From: CAWGYT01 sp963826795
Lineage (GTDB): Bacteria > Planctomycetota > Planctomycetia > Pirellulales > Pirellulaceae
Assembly (NCBI GenBank): GCA_963826795.1
Contig: CAWGYT010000010.1
Span: 62,001-126,000, forward strand
Length of the DNA stretch: 64,000 nt
Direction: 5' to 3'
Under the pieces are notes generated by a model. That model saw nothing but the letters and a program-made list of their open reading frames with translations. It ran no database searches and was not told the origin of the DNA. Below, in pieces: positions 49,458-58,318 of this stretch (position 1 is the stretch's first letter; each line of letters opens with the position of its first letter). The position numbers were made by a program, and so were the translations under genes.

Positions 49458-50123
49458 TTAGCCCAACGTCCGCTGCAACTGTTCTCGCAGAGCACGAAGG
49501 AAGGGGTCTTGGGTCGTCGCCTCCAGATCGCTGCGCAACCGGGCAAGGTCCGACACATCATCGATGTCATACCATGCTGGCAAGAGCTCGTAACGCGCCG
49601 CGGGTTCAGCATGCTGTAGCCGATCGAGTGTTTCTCCCAAGACTCGATCGGTGCCCCAGGCAATTCCATTGAACAGTCCTGGCCGGTCCTGGCGAAGACC
49701 GAGCAGGTAATACCCCCCGTCATCGGTCGGCCCAAGCACGGCATCCACGTGACGCAACAAAGCGAACGCCCGTTCCACGTAGGCCCGTGGAACGTTCGGA
49801 CTGTCCGCGCCCATGACCACCACGGCATCGGCTCGCCGGAGCCGACCCTTAATTTCATGGTGGATTCGGGTTCCTAGATCGCCAGCACATTGCGAACCAA
49901 GTTCCCATGCCGCCGCGCCGGACATCGCCGTGAACTCGTCGAGCGCCTCGCGCGGTGTAAACGCAACCCGCCGCCGATCCGCAACGCTCGAAAAACGCCA
50001 CAGCGTGGTCTCAAGCAAGCTGCGATAGACCGCACTTGCGAGCGAATGACCAATCGATGAAGCGAGCCGAGTCTTGACCGTGCCCGGCCGCCAGTGCTTT
50101 GCGAATACGACCAATTCATCCAT
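49458..50123 (-). CDS. TIGR04282/DUF2064 family glycosyltransferase-like protein
   Basis: 221 aa. Nucleotide-sugar-transferase-like features of the DUF2064 group: VVFAKHWRPGTVKTRLA, CAGDLGTRIHHEI, VVVMGADSPNVPRAYVERAF, AVLGPTDDGGYYLLGL and WGTDRVLGET. Some members are reported in arsenosugar synthesis; that is not shown here. The start ATG follows the stop of the glutaredoxin gene directly (TAG then ATG), so the two are coupled. Confidence 0.9.
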   Translation of the reverse strand: MDELVVFAKHWRPGTVKTRLASSIGHSLASAVYRSLLETTLWRFSSVADRRRVAFTPREALDEFTAMSGAAAWELGSQCAGDLGTRIHHEIKGRLRRADAVVVMGADSPNVPRAYVERAFALLRHVDAVLGPTDDGGYYLLGLRQDRPGLFNGIAWGTDRVLGETLDRLQHAEPAARYELLPAWYDIDDVSDLARLRSDLEATTQDPFLRALREQLQRTLG

Positions 50124-50351
50124 CTACGGACGCTCCAATAGACGCCGCAGTAGGACCTCGTTGATTCGACCGCGAAAGCGAACCTTGCCGTCGATTTCAA
50201 CCACTGGAACACAACGGGTCCAACGAGCTTGAAGCTCAGGGTCCGCGTCGATGTCCACGACCGTGGGCTCCGTCTGGTAACGACGTAACAACGCCAACGC
50301 ATCGTCGCACAGGTGGCATCCCGAGCGCGTGTAAAGGACGATCCGATTCAT
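50124..50351 (-). CDS. Glutaredoxin family protein
   Basis: 75 aa from ATG 50351. VLYTRSGCHLCDDALALL has the C-x-x-C redox pair, and CVPVVEIDGKVRFRGRI has the cis-Pro and following turn. It is cytosolic. Its stop codon touches the start of the DUF2064 gene. Confidence 0.9.
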   Translation of the reverse strand: MNRIVLYTRSGCHLCDDALALLRRYQTEPTVVDIDADPELQARWTRCVPVVEIDGKVRFRGRINEVLLRRLLERP

Positions 50352-50791
50352 CTTCCAGCTCACAAGAGGGGGGGCACTGCTCGAATCCGGTGCCGGCCGA
50401 CGGGGCGTGGCACCATGTCGCTCGGCCGGTCGAGCTCGAATTATCCCAGCTGTCGCACACGGACAAATACACCACAACTAGCCACACACGAACCACCCCA
50501 CAGAGCTATTTCGCCTTGCCATCCGAGCTCATCGGAAGCACCTAACTCTATGGGCAGCAATCATCTCGGAAGCGTCGTCATTCATTCCACTCTAATGAGG
50601 GTCACCGACCTCTCACCCGGTCCACCGGGGGGCCCAGGTTAATCCCCATAAACCTATGCGAGAAAAGATCTTACGACAGGGCTCTTGAATTTTGTTCCGC
50701 CCGCCATCTAGCATGAGGGAGACCGCTCGCAGTGGTCCTGCGGTACAATACAAGGGACCGACCCAAGGCGATTTTTTAACGAGCTCCTCCC
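50352..50791. other. Intergenic between divergent genes
   Basis: About 440 bases. No supported gene. A TACAAT box near 50744 could be a -10 of the zincin gene, but no -35 at the right distance convinced me. Confidence 0.4.
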
Positions 50792-51520
50792 ATGTCTCAT
50801 CGCAATTATCCGAAGCTTGCAAATCGATCGGTTCGTGTTCAGCAAAACGTGATGACGAGCAAACGGTTTCGTCATGGTGCCGCGTTAAGTCAGCGCGCCC
50901 GTGGCTTGGACAAGAACGAGCAGTCTCCGTTCGCACCGCCTGAGAGTTGGTATGAGCCGACCGATAGCGAGCAGGTCAACTGCACTTATCGAATCGTGCA
51001 GCAACCGGCTGGCGAAGGCTACCGACATGTCTTAAGTCCCCAACAGATACGTGACCGACTCGCGGAATTGCCACGCCAGATGCTGGAGCCACTGGAAGTG
51101 ATTCAGCTGAGCCAAATGACGCGCAAGAAACGAAGTTTTCCCTGCTACGGGATGCAATGGGGATCGACGCTCTATCTTTACCCGATTGAGGAGAGCCTGA
51201 TCGAATTCTATGGCCGTCCGCCGCGTCCCTCGCAGTTGAACGAAGCGAGAATGTTTGGAGGCCGCTGGGTGCACACCTCGCATGACGACTGGCAGCTGGT
51301 CTGGACCGAGGCGGCGATTCGGGACTACTACCTGAACAATATCTTGATTCACGAGTTGGGTCATCTCTTGGACAATCGCAATCGGACCTACATGGATCGC
51401 GAACGGTATGCGGAGTGGTTTGCGATCGAGCATGGTTACCGCCGCAGCGAGCGGGAAGACCTGCTTGCGATGCAGCGAAAGCAGCCGGACCGAGTTGTGC
51501 GACGTCACCATGCCACGTGA
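50792..51520 (+). CDS. Zincin-type metalloprotease-like protein
   Basis: 242 aa. HELGH at residues 187-191 (in ILIHELGHLLDNRN) is a zinc-binding HExxH; glutamates at about 208 and 213 (ERYAEWFAIEHGYR) are candidate third ligands. The rest has no recognised family and no signal peptide. The next gene overlaps it by 11 bases, so both are probably translated together. Confidence 0.75.
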   Translation: MSHRNYPKLANRSVRVQQNVMTSKRFRHGAALSQRARGLDKNEQSPFAPPESWYEPTDSEQVNCTYRIVQQPAGEGYRHVLSPQQIRDRLAELPRQMLEPLEVIQLSQMTRKKRSFPCYGMQWGSTLYLYPIEESLIEFYGRPPRPSQLNEARMFGGRWVHTSHDDWQLVWTEAAIRDYYLNNILIHELGHLLDNRNRTYMDRERYAEWFAIEHGYRRSEREDLLAMQRKQPDRVVRRHHAT

Positions 51521-53054
51521 GTTAACACGCGGGGCCTCGGCGTGGCGGCGACTGAGATTGGCCAGTGCCGGATGGTTGCTCGCCACCGTATTCCCGATTA
51601 CCGGGCAGGCTCAGCAAATCCCATCGGACGCCGAATTAACGGAGGCACGTCGCGCGGTCCGGCAGGCGGGTCAGCGATTTCGCGACGGCGATTTTCGCGG
51701 AGCGGCCGAATTCATCAGTCAAGTCGGTCGGCGAATTGAAGCTTGGCAACCGGCCGACAACCGCCAGCGGGACGAGTTAGCCGCGCTGAATCGATCGCTC
51801 GCGAAGGCGCGCGTGGCGTTGGAGCTTCAGGGGATCTCCGTGGCGCCCCCTCGCAAGCCGAGTCCGGGTGCAAGTTCACGTCCCGAGCCCAAGACCGAGC
51901 CCCCAGCGGGCTTAACGGATGCGGTCCGATTCACGTCGCAGATTGCCCCGATCTTGGTTGCCAGGTGCATCGGCTGCCACAATTCGTCTGAGCGACGTTC
52001 GGGATTGTCCTTGGCGACCTTCGAGGAGCTACGCCGTGGCGGCGATTCAGGTTCCGTGTTCGTGGTCGGAGATCCGGCCAGGAGTCTCCTCATCGGGAAG
52101 CTGAAGGGAACCGCCGAAGGCCAACGGATGCCGCTTGAAGCCGCTCCGCTGTCGGAGGCAGAAGTGGAATTGTTTGAGCGTTGGATCTTGGCGGGAGCCA
52201 TCAACGATGGGGGCAGTGAGACGAGTTCGCTGCGGTCGTTGATTGACGCACAGCGACTCGAGTCGGCGACCGCGGAGGAGCTGAACGGAGAGCGACGGCA
52301 GCTGGCTGAGGCAAATTGGCGATTGGCCTTTCCCGACACGGCGCCGAGCGTGGTGGAAACCGAGCATTTCCTGGTGCTGGGCATCGCCGGGGAGGCGGCG
52401 TTAAAGGAAACCGCGCAACAAGCCGAGTCCCTTTGGGCCCAACTGGGTCGAGCGCTCCGTCAGAGCGACGACGCGACGCCGAAGGGTCGTCTAACGCTCT
52501 ACGTCGTCACCCAGTACTACGATCTCAGCGAATTTGCGCGAATGGTCGAGAACCGGGCGTTACCGCGGCCTCCGAACGAGTCTTTTTGGAAGGTCGCCGG
52601 GACAGACGGCTATCTGGCAGTCCGGCTGGAATCGGAGCAAGATCCGAAGACGTCCCCCTTATACCGAGGCCTGGCCGGCCTTTGGGTGGCATCGCGCGGT
52701 GGTTACCCCAGCTGGTTTGAGTTCGGCCTTGCCGACGCCGTGGCGTTGAAGCTGTCGCCGGGCCTACCTCGCTGCCAGCGGCTTGAGAGCCAAATACTGA
52801 ACCTTCCGGCCACCCTGGCCGAGCCGGACGAATTCCTGTCCCAAAAAGCCCCCACCGACGTGAACCAGGCGGCGGCTTGTAGCTTCGTTCAGTTCCTGAT
52901 GCGAAACAGTCGCCGGTTCCCACGCTTGCTGAGCGCCGTCTCGTCCGGCACGAACTGGGAGTCGGCACTGACCAGCACCTACGGGGCGACGCAAGACGAA
53001 CTAATCGCATCTTGGTGGAAGTCGATCGCCCGCGGAGGCTCACGGTCGCGGTAG
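51510..53054 (+). CDS. Secreted protein with planctomycete-type heme motif and zincin-like C-terminus
   Basis: 514 aa from ATG 51510, which overlaps the zincin gene; a longer frame to 51408 duplicates that gene's region. A signal peptide (LRLASAGWLLATVFPITGQAQ) is followed by helical residues to about 110 and then RFTSQIAPILVARCIGCHNSS, a CxxCH site (residues 153-157) of the cytochrome c-like domain found in planctomycete surface proteins, and GDPARSLLIGKL. Residues of about 300-480 recall DUF1570-like zincins (LTLYVVTQYYDLSEF, YPSWFEFGLADAVALKL), but at the place of HExxH the chain reads GLAGLWVAS, so the metal site seems lost. Confidence 0.75.
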   Translation: MPRELTRGASAWRRLRLASAGWLLATVFPITGQAQQIPSDAELTEARRAVRQAGQRFRDGDFRGAAEFISQVGRRIEAWQPADNRQRDELAALNRSLAKARVALELQGISVAPPRKPSPGASSRPEPKTEPPAGLTDAVRFTSQIAPILVARCIGCHNSSERRSGLSLATFEELRRGGDSGSVFVVGDPARSLLIGKLKGTAEGQRMPLEAAPLSEAEVELFERWILAGAINDGGSETSSLRSLIDAQRLESATAEELNGERRQLAEANWRLAFPDTAPSVVETEHFLVLGIAGEAALKETAQQAESLWAQLGRALRQSDDATPKGRLTLYVVTQYYDLSEFARMVENRALPRPPNESFWKVAGTDGYLAVRLESEQDPKTSPLYRGLAGLWVASRGGYPSWFEFGLADAVALKLSPGLPRCQRLESQILNLPATLAEPDEFLSQKAPTDVNQAAACSFVQFLMRNSRRFPRLLSAVSSGTNWESALTSTYGATQDELIASWWKSIARGGSRSR

Positions 53055-53136
53055 CCAAAGGGCGATTCCGCCTCGGATCGAGCCGCGAGCCGCGCGCGAA
53101 TTCGGCCAAGCTCGGCCGCGATTTCTCGCCGATCTC

Positions 53137-53164
53137 TTGAATTCCCTTGGAGCCCGAACATAAT
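53137..53164 (+). promoter_or_regulatory. Candidate sigma-70 promoter of the aroF leader
   Basis: TTGAAT (53137-53142), 16 bases, CATAAT (53159-53164). The predicted start of transcription, about seven bases on, is at about 53171, directly in front of the leader frame's ATG. The matches are good but unproven. Confidence 0.5.
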
Positions 53165-53171
53165 AAGGCGT

Positions 53172-53249
53172 ATGACAGGTGCTTGGCGACGTTTCCGGTT
53201 TAAGTGCTTTTTTACCCGTCGAGGTCACGGGGCCGGAGGTGTTGTGTAG
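53172..53249 (+). CDS. Putative aromatic-rich leader peptide
   Basis: 25 codons, ATG 53172 to TAG 53247-53249. It reads MTGAWRRFRFKCFFTRRG then HGAGGVV. One Trp and four Phe (three of them TTT, which is unusual for this GC-rich DNA) are bunched in codons 5-14. The frame is followed by a strong terminator 28 bases later and then aroF. This is the layout of an amino-acid attenuator. If transcription starts at 53171 the message would be leaderless. No homologue known; it could be chance. Confidence 0.35.
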   Translation: MTGAWRRFRFKCFFTRRGHGAGGVV

Positions 53250-53276
53250 TCCCACTGCCAACTCGAATCCAATGCG

Positions 53277-53316
53277 GGCCCTGAGACCAAGCGTGGTCGT
53301 CAGGGCCTTTTTTTTT
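53277..53316 (+). terminator. Strong intrinsic terminator upstream of aroF
   Basis: GGCCCTGA pairs with TCAGGGCC (53277-53284 and 53300-53307), then GACCA with TGGTC, with one bulged base and a four-base loop (AGCG), followed by nine T. CGGGGCC at 53228-53234, inside the leader frame, can pair with GGCCCTG at 53277-53283 (seven pairs, one G-U) and would prevent the terminator forming. It lies 142 bases before aroF. Confidence 0.8.
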
Positions 53317-53458
53317 CCCCGACCTTGGCACAAGCCATCCATCGGCAGGCGCACGTCGAACGTCCCAAGCATCTGACGTTCCTTGGTAAAGTCCGCCCGG
53401 TGTCCGAGTTACTTACGATCCAACGCAACCCTGTTCTCTTTTTGCGGAGACCTGAAAC

Positions 53459-54472
53459 ATGATTGTTGTGATGCAACGCGAAGCGCCCGAAGACCAAGTT
53501 AAGCACATGGTCGAGCGGGTCGAGAGTCTCGGGCTGAAAGCCCATGTCATCATCGGCACCGAACGGACGGTGATCGCTGCCGTCGGTGCTGAACGAGAGG
53601 AGTTTCGAGCCTCGCTTGAAAGCGGTCCGGGAGTATCCGAAGTGGTCCCCATCCTGGCACCCTACAAGGTCGCCAGCCGAGAACTCAAGCCGGAGCCCAC
53701 GGTGGTCACGGCGGGCAGTCTTCGGGTCGGAGGCAATCATGTTGGAATCATCGCGGGTCCCTGCAGCATCGAAAGCGAATCGCAAATCCTAAGCACGGCC
53801 CGTGCCGTCAGGGCGGCGGGGGCGACGGCGCTGCGGGGCGGCGCATTCAAGCCCCGTACCAGTCCCTACAGCTTCCAAGGTCTCAAGGAAGATGGACTCA
53901 AGTTGCTTCGTGCCGCCAGCCAAGAAACCGGCTTGGCGACCGTTACGGAAGTTGTCGCGTCGGAAGATGTGGCGTTGGTCGCCGAGTATGTCGACGTGTT
54001 GCAGATCGGAGCCCGCAACATGCAGAATTATCGCTTGCTGGAGGCGGTGGGCAATACGAACCGGGCCGTGCTGCTCAAGCGAGGTCCCTCGGCAACAATG
54101 GACGAACTACTGCTGGCCGCCGAGTACATCTTGAACGAGGGAAATTCCCAAGTGATGCTCTGCGAGCGGGGCATCCGCACGTTCGAGACGCACACGCGGT
54201 TCACTCTGCCGCTGGCCAGTGTCACTTACCTGCACCACAAGACGCACCTTCCGGTCGTCGTGGACCCGTCTCATGGAACCGGACACGCGTACATGGTCCC
54301 GGACATGACTCTGGCGGCGATCGCAGCCGGGGCAGACGGCATCATCCTGGAGGTCCATCCGGACCCGGAAAAGGCGATGAGTGACGGGTATCAGTCCTTG
54401 AATTTCGCTCAATTCGAACAGACGATGGCGCGCTGCCGACGAGTGGCCGAGGCCGTCGACAAACAACTGTAG
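53459..54472 (+). CDS. aroF: 3-deoxy-7-phosphoheptulonate synthase, type I-beta
   Basis: 337 aa. First step of aromatic amino-acid synthesis: joins erythrose 4-phosphate and phosphoenolpyruvate. The N-terminal 70 residues (MIVVMQREAPEDQVKHMVERV, AHVIIGTERTVIAAVG) are the ferredoxin-like regulatory domain of the beta-type enzymes, which in some species senses Phe/Tyr. The barrel has AGPCSIES, LRGGAFKPRTSPYSFQGL, VLQIGARNMQNYRLL, KRGPSATMDELLLAAEYI and VVDPSHGTGH. An attenuator-like leader lies upstream (53137-53316). GCGGAGA precedes the ATG. Confidence 0.97.
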   Translation: MIVVMQREAPEDQVKHMVERVESLGLKAHVIIGTERTVIAAVGAEREEFRASLESGPGVSEVVPILAPYKVASRELKPEPTVVTAGSLRVGGNHVGIIAGPCSIESESQILSTARAVRAAGATALRGGAFKPRTSPYSFQGLKEDGLKLLRAASQETGLATVTEVVASEDVALVAEYVDVLQIGARNMQNYRLLEAVGNTNRAVLLKRGPSATMDELLLAAEYILNEGNSQVMLCERGIRTFETHTRFTLPLASVTYLHHKTHLPVVVDPSHGTGHAYMVPDMTLAAIAAGADGIILEVHPDPEKAMSDGYQSLNFAQFEQTMARCRRVAEAVDKQL

Positions 54473-54525
54473 TCGGGCGATTCCCAGGGGCAGCGGGGCC
54501 AGTTCCGCCGCGTCAGGTTCGGCTT

Positions 54526-56049
54526 GTGCCAAAGTTCCTGGCGTGGATAATGCGTCACATGCCCGAGTCGACCTCCCTGCAAGACGAGCACGAACTCCTT
54601 CCGCGTCTGGGCAAGGACCGCGCCTTCTGGGGAATGACGATCACGCAGTTCCTGGGTGCGTTCAACGACAACCTGTACAAACAGCTCATGTTGTTGCTGG
54701 CAATTCCGACCGGAGCGGCAGCGATCGCGGCAACCGCACCGGAAGATCAACAAGACATCGCCACGATCGTCTTTTCCTTGCCGTTTGTGCTCTTCTCGGG
54801 TATCGCGGGCTACTTGGCCGATCGATTTCGCAAGTCGCGAATCATCGTCTGGTCCAAGGTGGCCGAGATCCTCGCCATGGGGCTCGGCATGCTGGCGTTC
54901 TTGTCTTACGGCCGAACCGGGTACACGGGCTTGATGGTCGTCCTGTTCTTGATGGGGATGCAGAGCACGTTTTTTGGACCCAGCAAATACGGAATCTTGC
55001 CCGAATTGTTTCGAGCCCGCGATTTGCCCCGCGCCAATGGCATCATTTTAATGACAACCTTTCTGGCGATTCTATTCGGGACCGTTTCGGCTGGGCTGCT
55101 GGGTGATCAGCTGATCGACGACACGCAATCGTTGGAGGTCAGTGCTCCGAACCTCTGGATCGGGTCGGCGATCTGCGTGGGGATTGCCGTGGTCGGGACC
55201 CTGACCAGTCTTTTGATTCGTACCGTTCGGCCAGCGCAACCCAACCTTCGACTCGAGGCTGGCTCGTGGGCCATTCCGCGGGACACGCGTGTCGTCTTAT
55301 GGTCGGACGGCCCCTTAATGGCAGCCATTTTGGCCTCCAGCGTCTTCTGGATGGTTTGTGGGATCGCGATCCAGTCCGTGAACTCCCTTGGGTTAGTCCA
55401 GCTGGGACTGACCAAGACACGAACCAGTATCATGGCGGCGACGATCGGACTGGGGATCGCCTTTGGCGGCGTGATCGCGGGACGGCTTTCTCATGGTCGG
55501 GCCAACCCGCGCGTCACGCGGGCCGGTCTGTGGGGAATCGTCGCGATGCTCTTGCTGCTTTCCATCTCGCTCCCGCTCTCGTCCGACGCCGGCTCCGAGA
55601 CTCGTCGAACGGGGCAAGAGCCGCAGCTGACCGCTTCGATCGCCAACGAACGCAACGCAGATGGCGCCACGGAAGCCGGCGCCGCGGCACGTGAATCAGC
55701 GGCGGCAGCCGACGCCGCCGACTCGAGGCCGGGCAGTCAGATCCGCTACCGACATCTGTTGGGCTTCGCGGGCTCGTTGCCCGTGCTGGCCCTGCTGGGG
55801 ATCGGCGCCGCCTTCTTTGCGATCCCGCTGCAGGTCTTCGTCCAGTCGCGACCTCCTGAGGCACAAAAGGGGCGGATGATCGCGGTGATGAATCAGGCGA
55901 ACTTCTTGGCCATTCTGCTTTCGGGCGTCGTTTACGGAATCTTCGATCAGATCGTGACGACCTGGGATTGGCCTCGCAGTCCGATCTTTGCCATGATGGC
56001 GGCCATCGTCGTGCCGGTTCTGGCGTTCTATCATCCGAAGTTTGAATAG
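54526..56049 (+). CDS. MFS transporter, LplT-like
   Basis: 507 aa with about 12 membrane helices. The N-terminal TITQFLGAFNDNLYKQLMLLL and FSGIAGYLADRFRKSRIIVWSK (MFS motif A) match the lysophospholipid-transporter (LplT) branch of the major facilitator family. A variable, charged loop of about 60 residues lies between helices near residue 360 (ETRRTGQEPQLTASIANE). It lies 53 bases after aroF. It may carry lysophospholipid across the inner membrane, but the substrate is inferred only from the family. Confidence 0.88.
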   Translation: MPKFLAWIMRHMPESTSLQDEHELLPRLGKDRAFWGMTITQFLGAFNDNLYKQLMLLLAIPTGAAAIAATAPEDQQDIATIVFSLPFVLFSGIAGYLADRFRKSRIIVWSKVAEILAMGLGMLAFLSYGRTGYTGLMVVLFLMGMQSTFFGPSKYGILPELFRARDLPRANGIILMTTFLAILFGTVSAGLLGDQLIDDTQSLEVSAPNLWIGSAICVGIAVVGTLTSLLIRTVRPAQPNLRLEAGSWAIPRDTRVVLWSDGPLMAAILASSVFWMVCGIAIQSVNSLGLVQLGLTKTRTSIMAATIGLGIAFGGVIAGRLSHGRANPRVTRAGLWGIVAMLLLLSISLPLSSDAGSETRRTGQEPQLTASIANERNADGATEAGAAARESAAAADAADSRPGSQIRYRHLLGFAGSLPVLALLGIGAAFFAIPLQVFVQSRPPEAQKGRMIAVMNQANFLAILLSGVVYGIFDQIVTTWDWPRSPIFAMMAAIVVPVLAFYHPKFE

Positions 56050-56153
56050 GTCGTTGCCAGTGCTGCCTTTGAGCGTTGTACTGAACGCCCCGATATCGGG
56101 TTCAGGTCGCGCCGCAGCGATGTCTCTGAGGTTCTTCCAGGAGTTTTCACGCC

Positions 56154-56771
56154 ATGCTCGGAGTAACGCTCGATCCCCCGTCGTACGTCGCACGTCTGCA
56201 AGCCGAGTTGAGCCGGCTGGACCTTAAATCGCTCGAGCGCTGGTCCGACTACTTGTTTCAGGCGTGGCAGGACGACCGCTTCGTGTACGTCATCGGTAAC
56301 GGCGGTTCCGCGACCACGGCGACCCATATTTCCGAGGACCTGGGGAAGAGCACACTGCCCGAGGATCAACTTCATGATGAAACACGGCGTCGCCTGAAGA
56401 TCATGAGTTTGACCGATAATCTCGGCTGGATCTTGGCAATTGCGAACGACGTCGGCTACGAGGACATTTTTCTGCAACAGTTAATGAACTACGGGCGATC
56501 GGGCGACCTGGTGATTGCGATCAGCGGATCGGGCAATAGCCCCAATATCCTCAAGGCGGTCGACTGGGCGAATCGACATGGCCTGCAGACCTTCGGATTG
56601 ACGGGTTTCGACGGCGGACGGCTGAAAGCCATTCAGCGCGACGGACTGCATCTGGACCTGGCAGATATGGGCATGGTGGAAAGCATTCACTTGTGCGTTT
56701 TTCACTGGGTCCTGAATGATCTGCACGCGCGGATCAATCAATTGGGGAGACACCAAGTCGAGGTCATATGA
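56154..56771 (+). CDS. SIS-domain sugar isomerase, GmhA-like
   Basis: 205 aa. The SIS fold with YVIGNGGSATTATHISEDLGKS, VIAISGSGNSPNILKAVDWAN and FGLTGFDGG matches sedoheptulose-7-phosphate isomerases, the first step of heptose synthesis for LPS. The gene overlaps the ROK gene as ATGA (56768-56771), so isomerase and kinase are probably made together. kdsA is also in the window, which fits an LPS role; other sugar-phosphate isomerases of this fold cannot be ruled out. Confidence 0.85.
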   Translation: MLGVTLDPPSYVARLQAELSRLDLKSLERWSDYLFQAWQDDRFVYVIGNGGSATTATHISEDLGKSTLPEDQLHDETRRRLKIMSLTDNLGWILAIANDVGYEDIFLQQLMNYGRSGDLVIAISGSGNSPNILKAVDWANRHGLQTFGLTGFDGGRLKAIQRDGLHLDLADMGMVESIHLCVFHWVLNDLHARINQLGRHQVEVI

Positions 56772-57731
56772 TTGCCGGGATCGAGATCGGGGGCACCAAG
56801 CTGCAGGTCACGCTGGCCGAAACGAACACACCGCAGCGTTTGTTGACAACCTGTCGCTGGCCGGTCGAACGGGCTCGCGGAGCGGCCGGCATCCTCGCGC
56901 AACTCGAGTTAGGTCTCGACGAATTGCTCGGCGACCAGCCGCTGGCGGCCATCGGGATCGGTTTTGGTGGACCGGTCCAGCAGGGCGAGTCGCGGGTGAT
57001 TACCAGCCATCAGGTGGCGGGTTGGGATCAGTTCGCTCTGGGTGACTGGTGTCGGTCGCGGTGGCCCGTTCCCATCGCCTTGGGAAACGACTGCAACGTC
57101 GCGGCGCTGGCCGAGGCGCAGTTGGGTGCCGGACAGGGCACGCGTCGCATGCTGTACGTCACCGTCGGCACGGGGATCGGCGGCGGGTTGGTCGTGGATG
57201 GACGGGTGGACGCCGAGCAGCGACCGGCCAGCGCTGAAATCGGCCACCTGCGGCCCGGCTTGAACTGCGCTGGGCCACAGCAAACGGTCGAGTCAATGGC
57301 CAGCGGGCTTGGCCTGGAACGGACGGCCGAGCAGGCCCTGGCGGACCCCGACGCTTGGGGTTTTTCGAAGGCCGACGCGGCGGCGCTCCGCCTCCAACTG
57401 GGTGATCCGATTTCGACCCGCGGGCTCAGCCGAAGCGGCGCGAAACGGGGACCCCCTGGCCACCGCGCTGCTGGACCACGCCGCCGAGGTCCTGGGGTGG
57501 GCGCTGGCTCAGGCCACGACCCTGATGTCCCCCGAGCGAATTGTTGTCGGCGGCGGTGTCTCGTTGATCGGGCCGACCTTTCACCTGGCGGTTCGACGGG
57601 CCTGGGAACAATTCGTTTTCCCCCCGCTCCGCAACGAGTGCGATCTGACCGCCTCGGCGCTCGGCGAGGACGTGGTGCTCTACGGCGCCTGTCTCCTGGC
57701 CCACTCGTTGATCGCCCCGACCGCGGGGTGA
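56768..57731 (+). CDS. ROK family sugar kinase, frameshifted
   Basis: The first part (to about 57425) has GIEIGGTKLQVTLAE, IGFGGPVQ, ALGNDCNVAALAEAQLG and VTVGTGIGGGLVVDG. The frame then changes by one base near GGGCTCAG; the other frame continues with EAARNGDPLATALLDHAAEVLGWAL and PERIVVGGGVSLIGPTF to 57731. Joined, the protein is about 320 aa, a usual ROK length. The family zinc site (C-x-C-G-x-x-G-C) has lost all but one Cys (GLNCAGPQQTVES). It overlaps the GmhA-like gene, so the substrate could be a heptose or another sugar. Confidence 0.85.
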
Positions 57732-57786
57732 TTGGGCGGTGGGCTGCCCACGCCGTCGAGAGGGAGCGTTCACGTGTCGGCCGCCC

Positions 57787-58173
57787 TCAGCATGACTCGG
57801 CACGCCTCTGCAGCTCCGCCCGGACCTCCGGCAAGGGATACTCCAGGATCGGCAGTTCCCGCCCTCGAAGTTCGACCAGCCGGCGATAGCCGCGCGTGAC
57901 GAGGATTTCCCGCGCCTTCACGAAAGACGGATCCAGCTCTCGCTTGTCGAATTCTCCCTCCGCCCAGACCCGCTCGAACTCGGGATCGACAATGAATTGC
58001 GCCAGCACGGGGTTGCAACGGAGGTGTCGTTCCGCGGTCGTATGCAGCAGTTCCGGATCCAACTCACCGATCACGTAACTCAGATAGAGCTGGCTGTCAG
58101 TGAGTTCTTCGACGTCCCGCCCGCAGATGTCGCAGAGATAGCCTTCTTCGCATTTCGCCATGGCTTCGCTCAT
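57787..58173 (-). CDS. Hypothetical protein with CxxC near its start
   Basis: 128 aa from ATG 58173; ATG 58161 and the ATG at 58182 are alternatives. CEEGYLCDICGRDVEEL has a C-x-x-C that could be half of a zinc site, with another Cys before it. The middle (LYLSYVIGELDPELLHTTAERHLRCNPVLAQFI) is helical. I do not recognise the family. It is the last gene of the thrC-dapB-58.2 kb run, separated from dapB by repeat element B. Confidence 0.7.
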   Translation of the reverse strand: MSEAMAKCEEGYLCDICGRDVEELTDSQLYLSYVIGELDPELLHTTAERHLRCNPVLAQFIVDPEFERVWAEGEFDKRELDPSFVKAREILVTRGYRRLVELRGRELPILEYPLPEVRAELQRRAESC

Positions 58174-58182
58174 CACACACAA

Positions 58183-58318
58183 GGGGTTGGAAAAAGGGGT
58201 CAGGGTTGGAAAAAGGGGTCAGGTCCCAAAAGCCGGAAGGGGCCTTCGGGTGCTTCGCGCTTTTGGGACCTGCCCCTTTTCCAGCGCACCCCAATATTAA
58301 GCTATGACACAGCGCTAG
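58183..58318. mobile_element. Palindromic element B, CTAG end
   Basis: On the reverse strand it begins CTAGCGCTGTGTCATAGCTT, close to the ends of elements A and C, and runs into a long hairpin with arms around GGGGTCAGGTCCCAAAAGC and its complement. The left end has two direct copies of GGAAAAAGGGGTCAGG. CTAG at 58315-58318 gives the TAG stop of dapB. It is gene-free; the T-rich end of the hairpin may also end transcripts. Confidence 0.7.
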
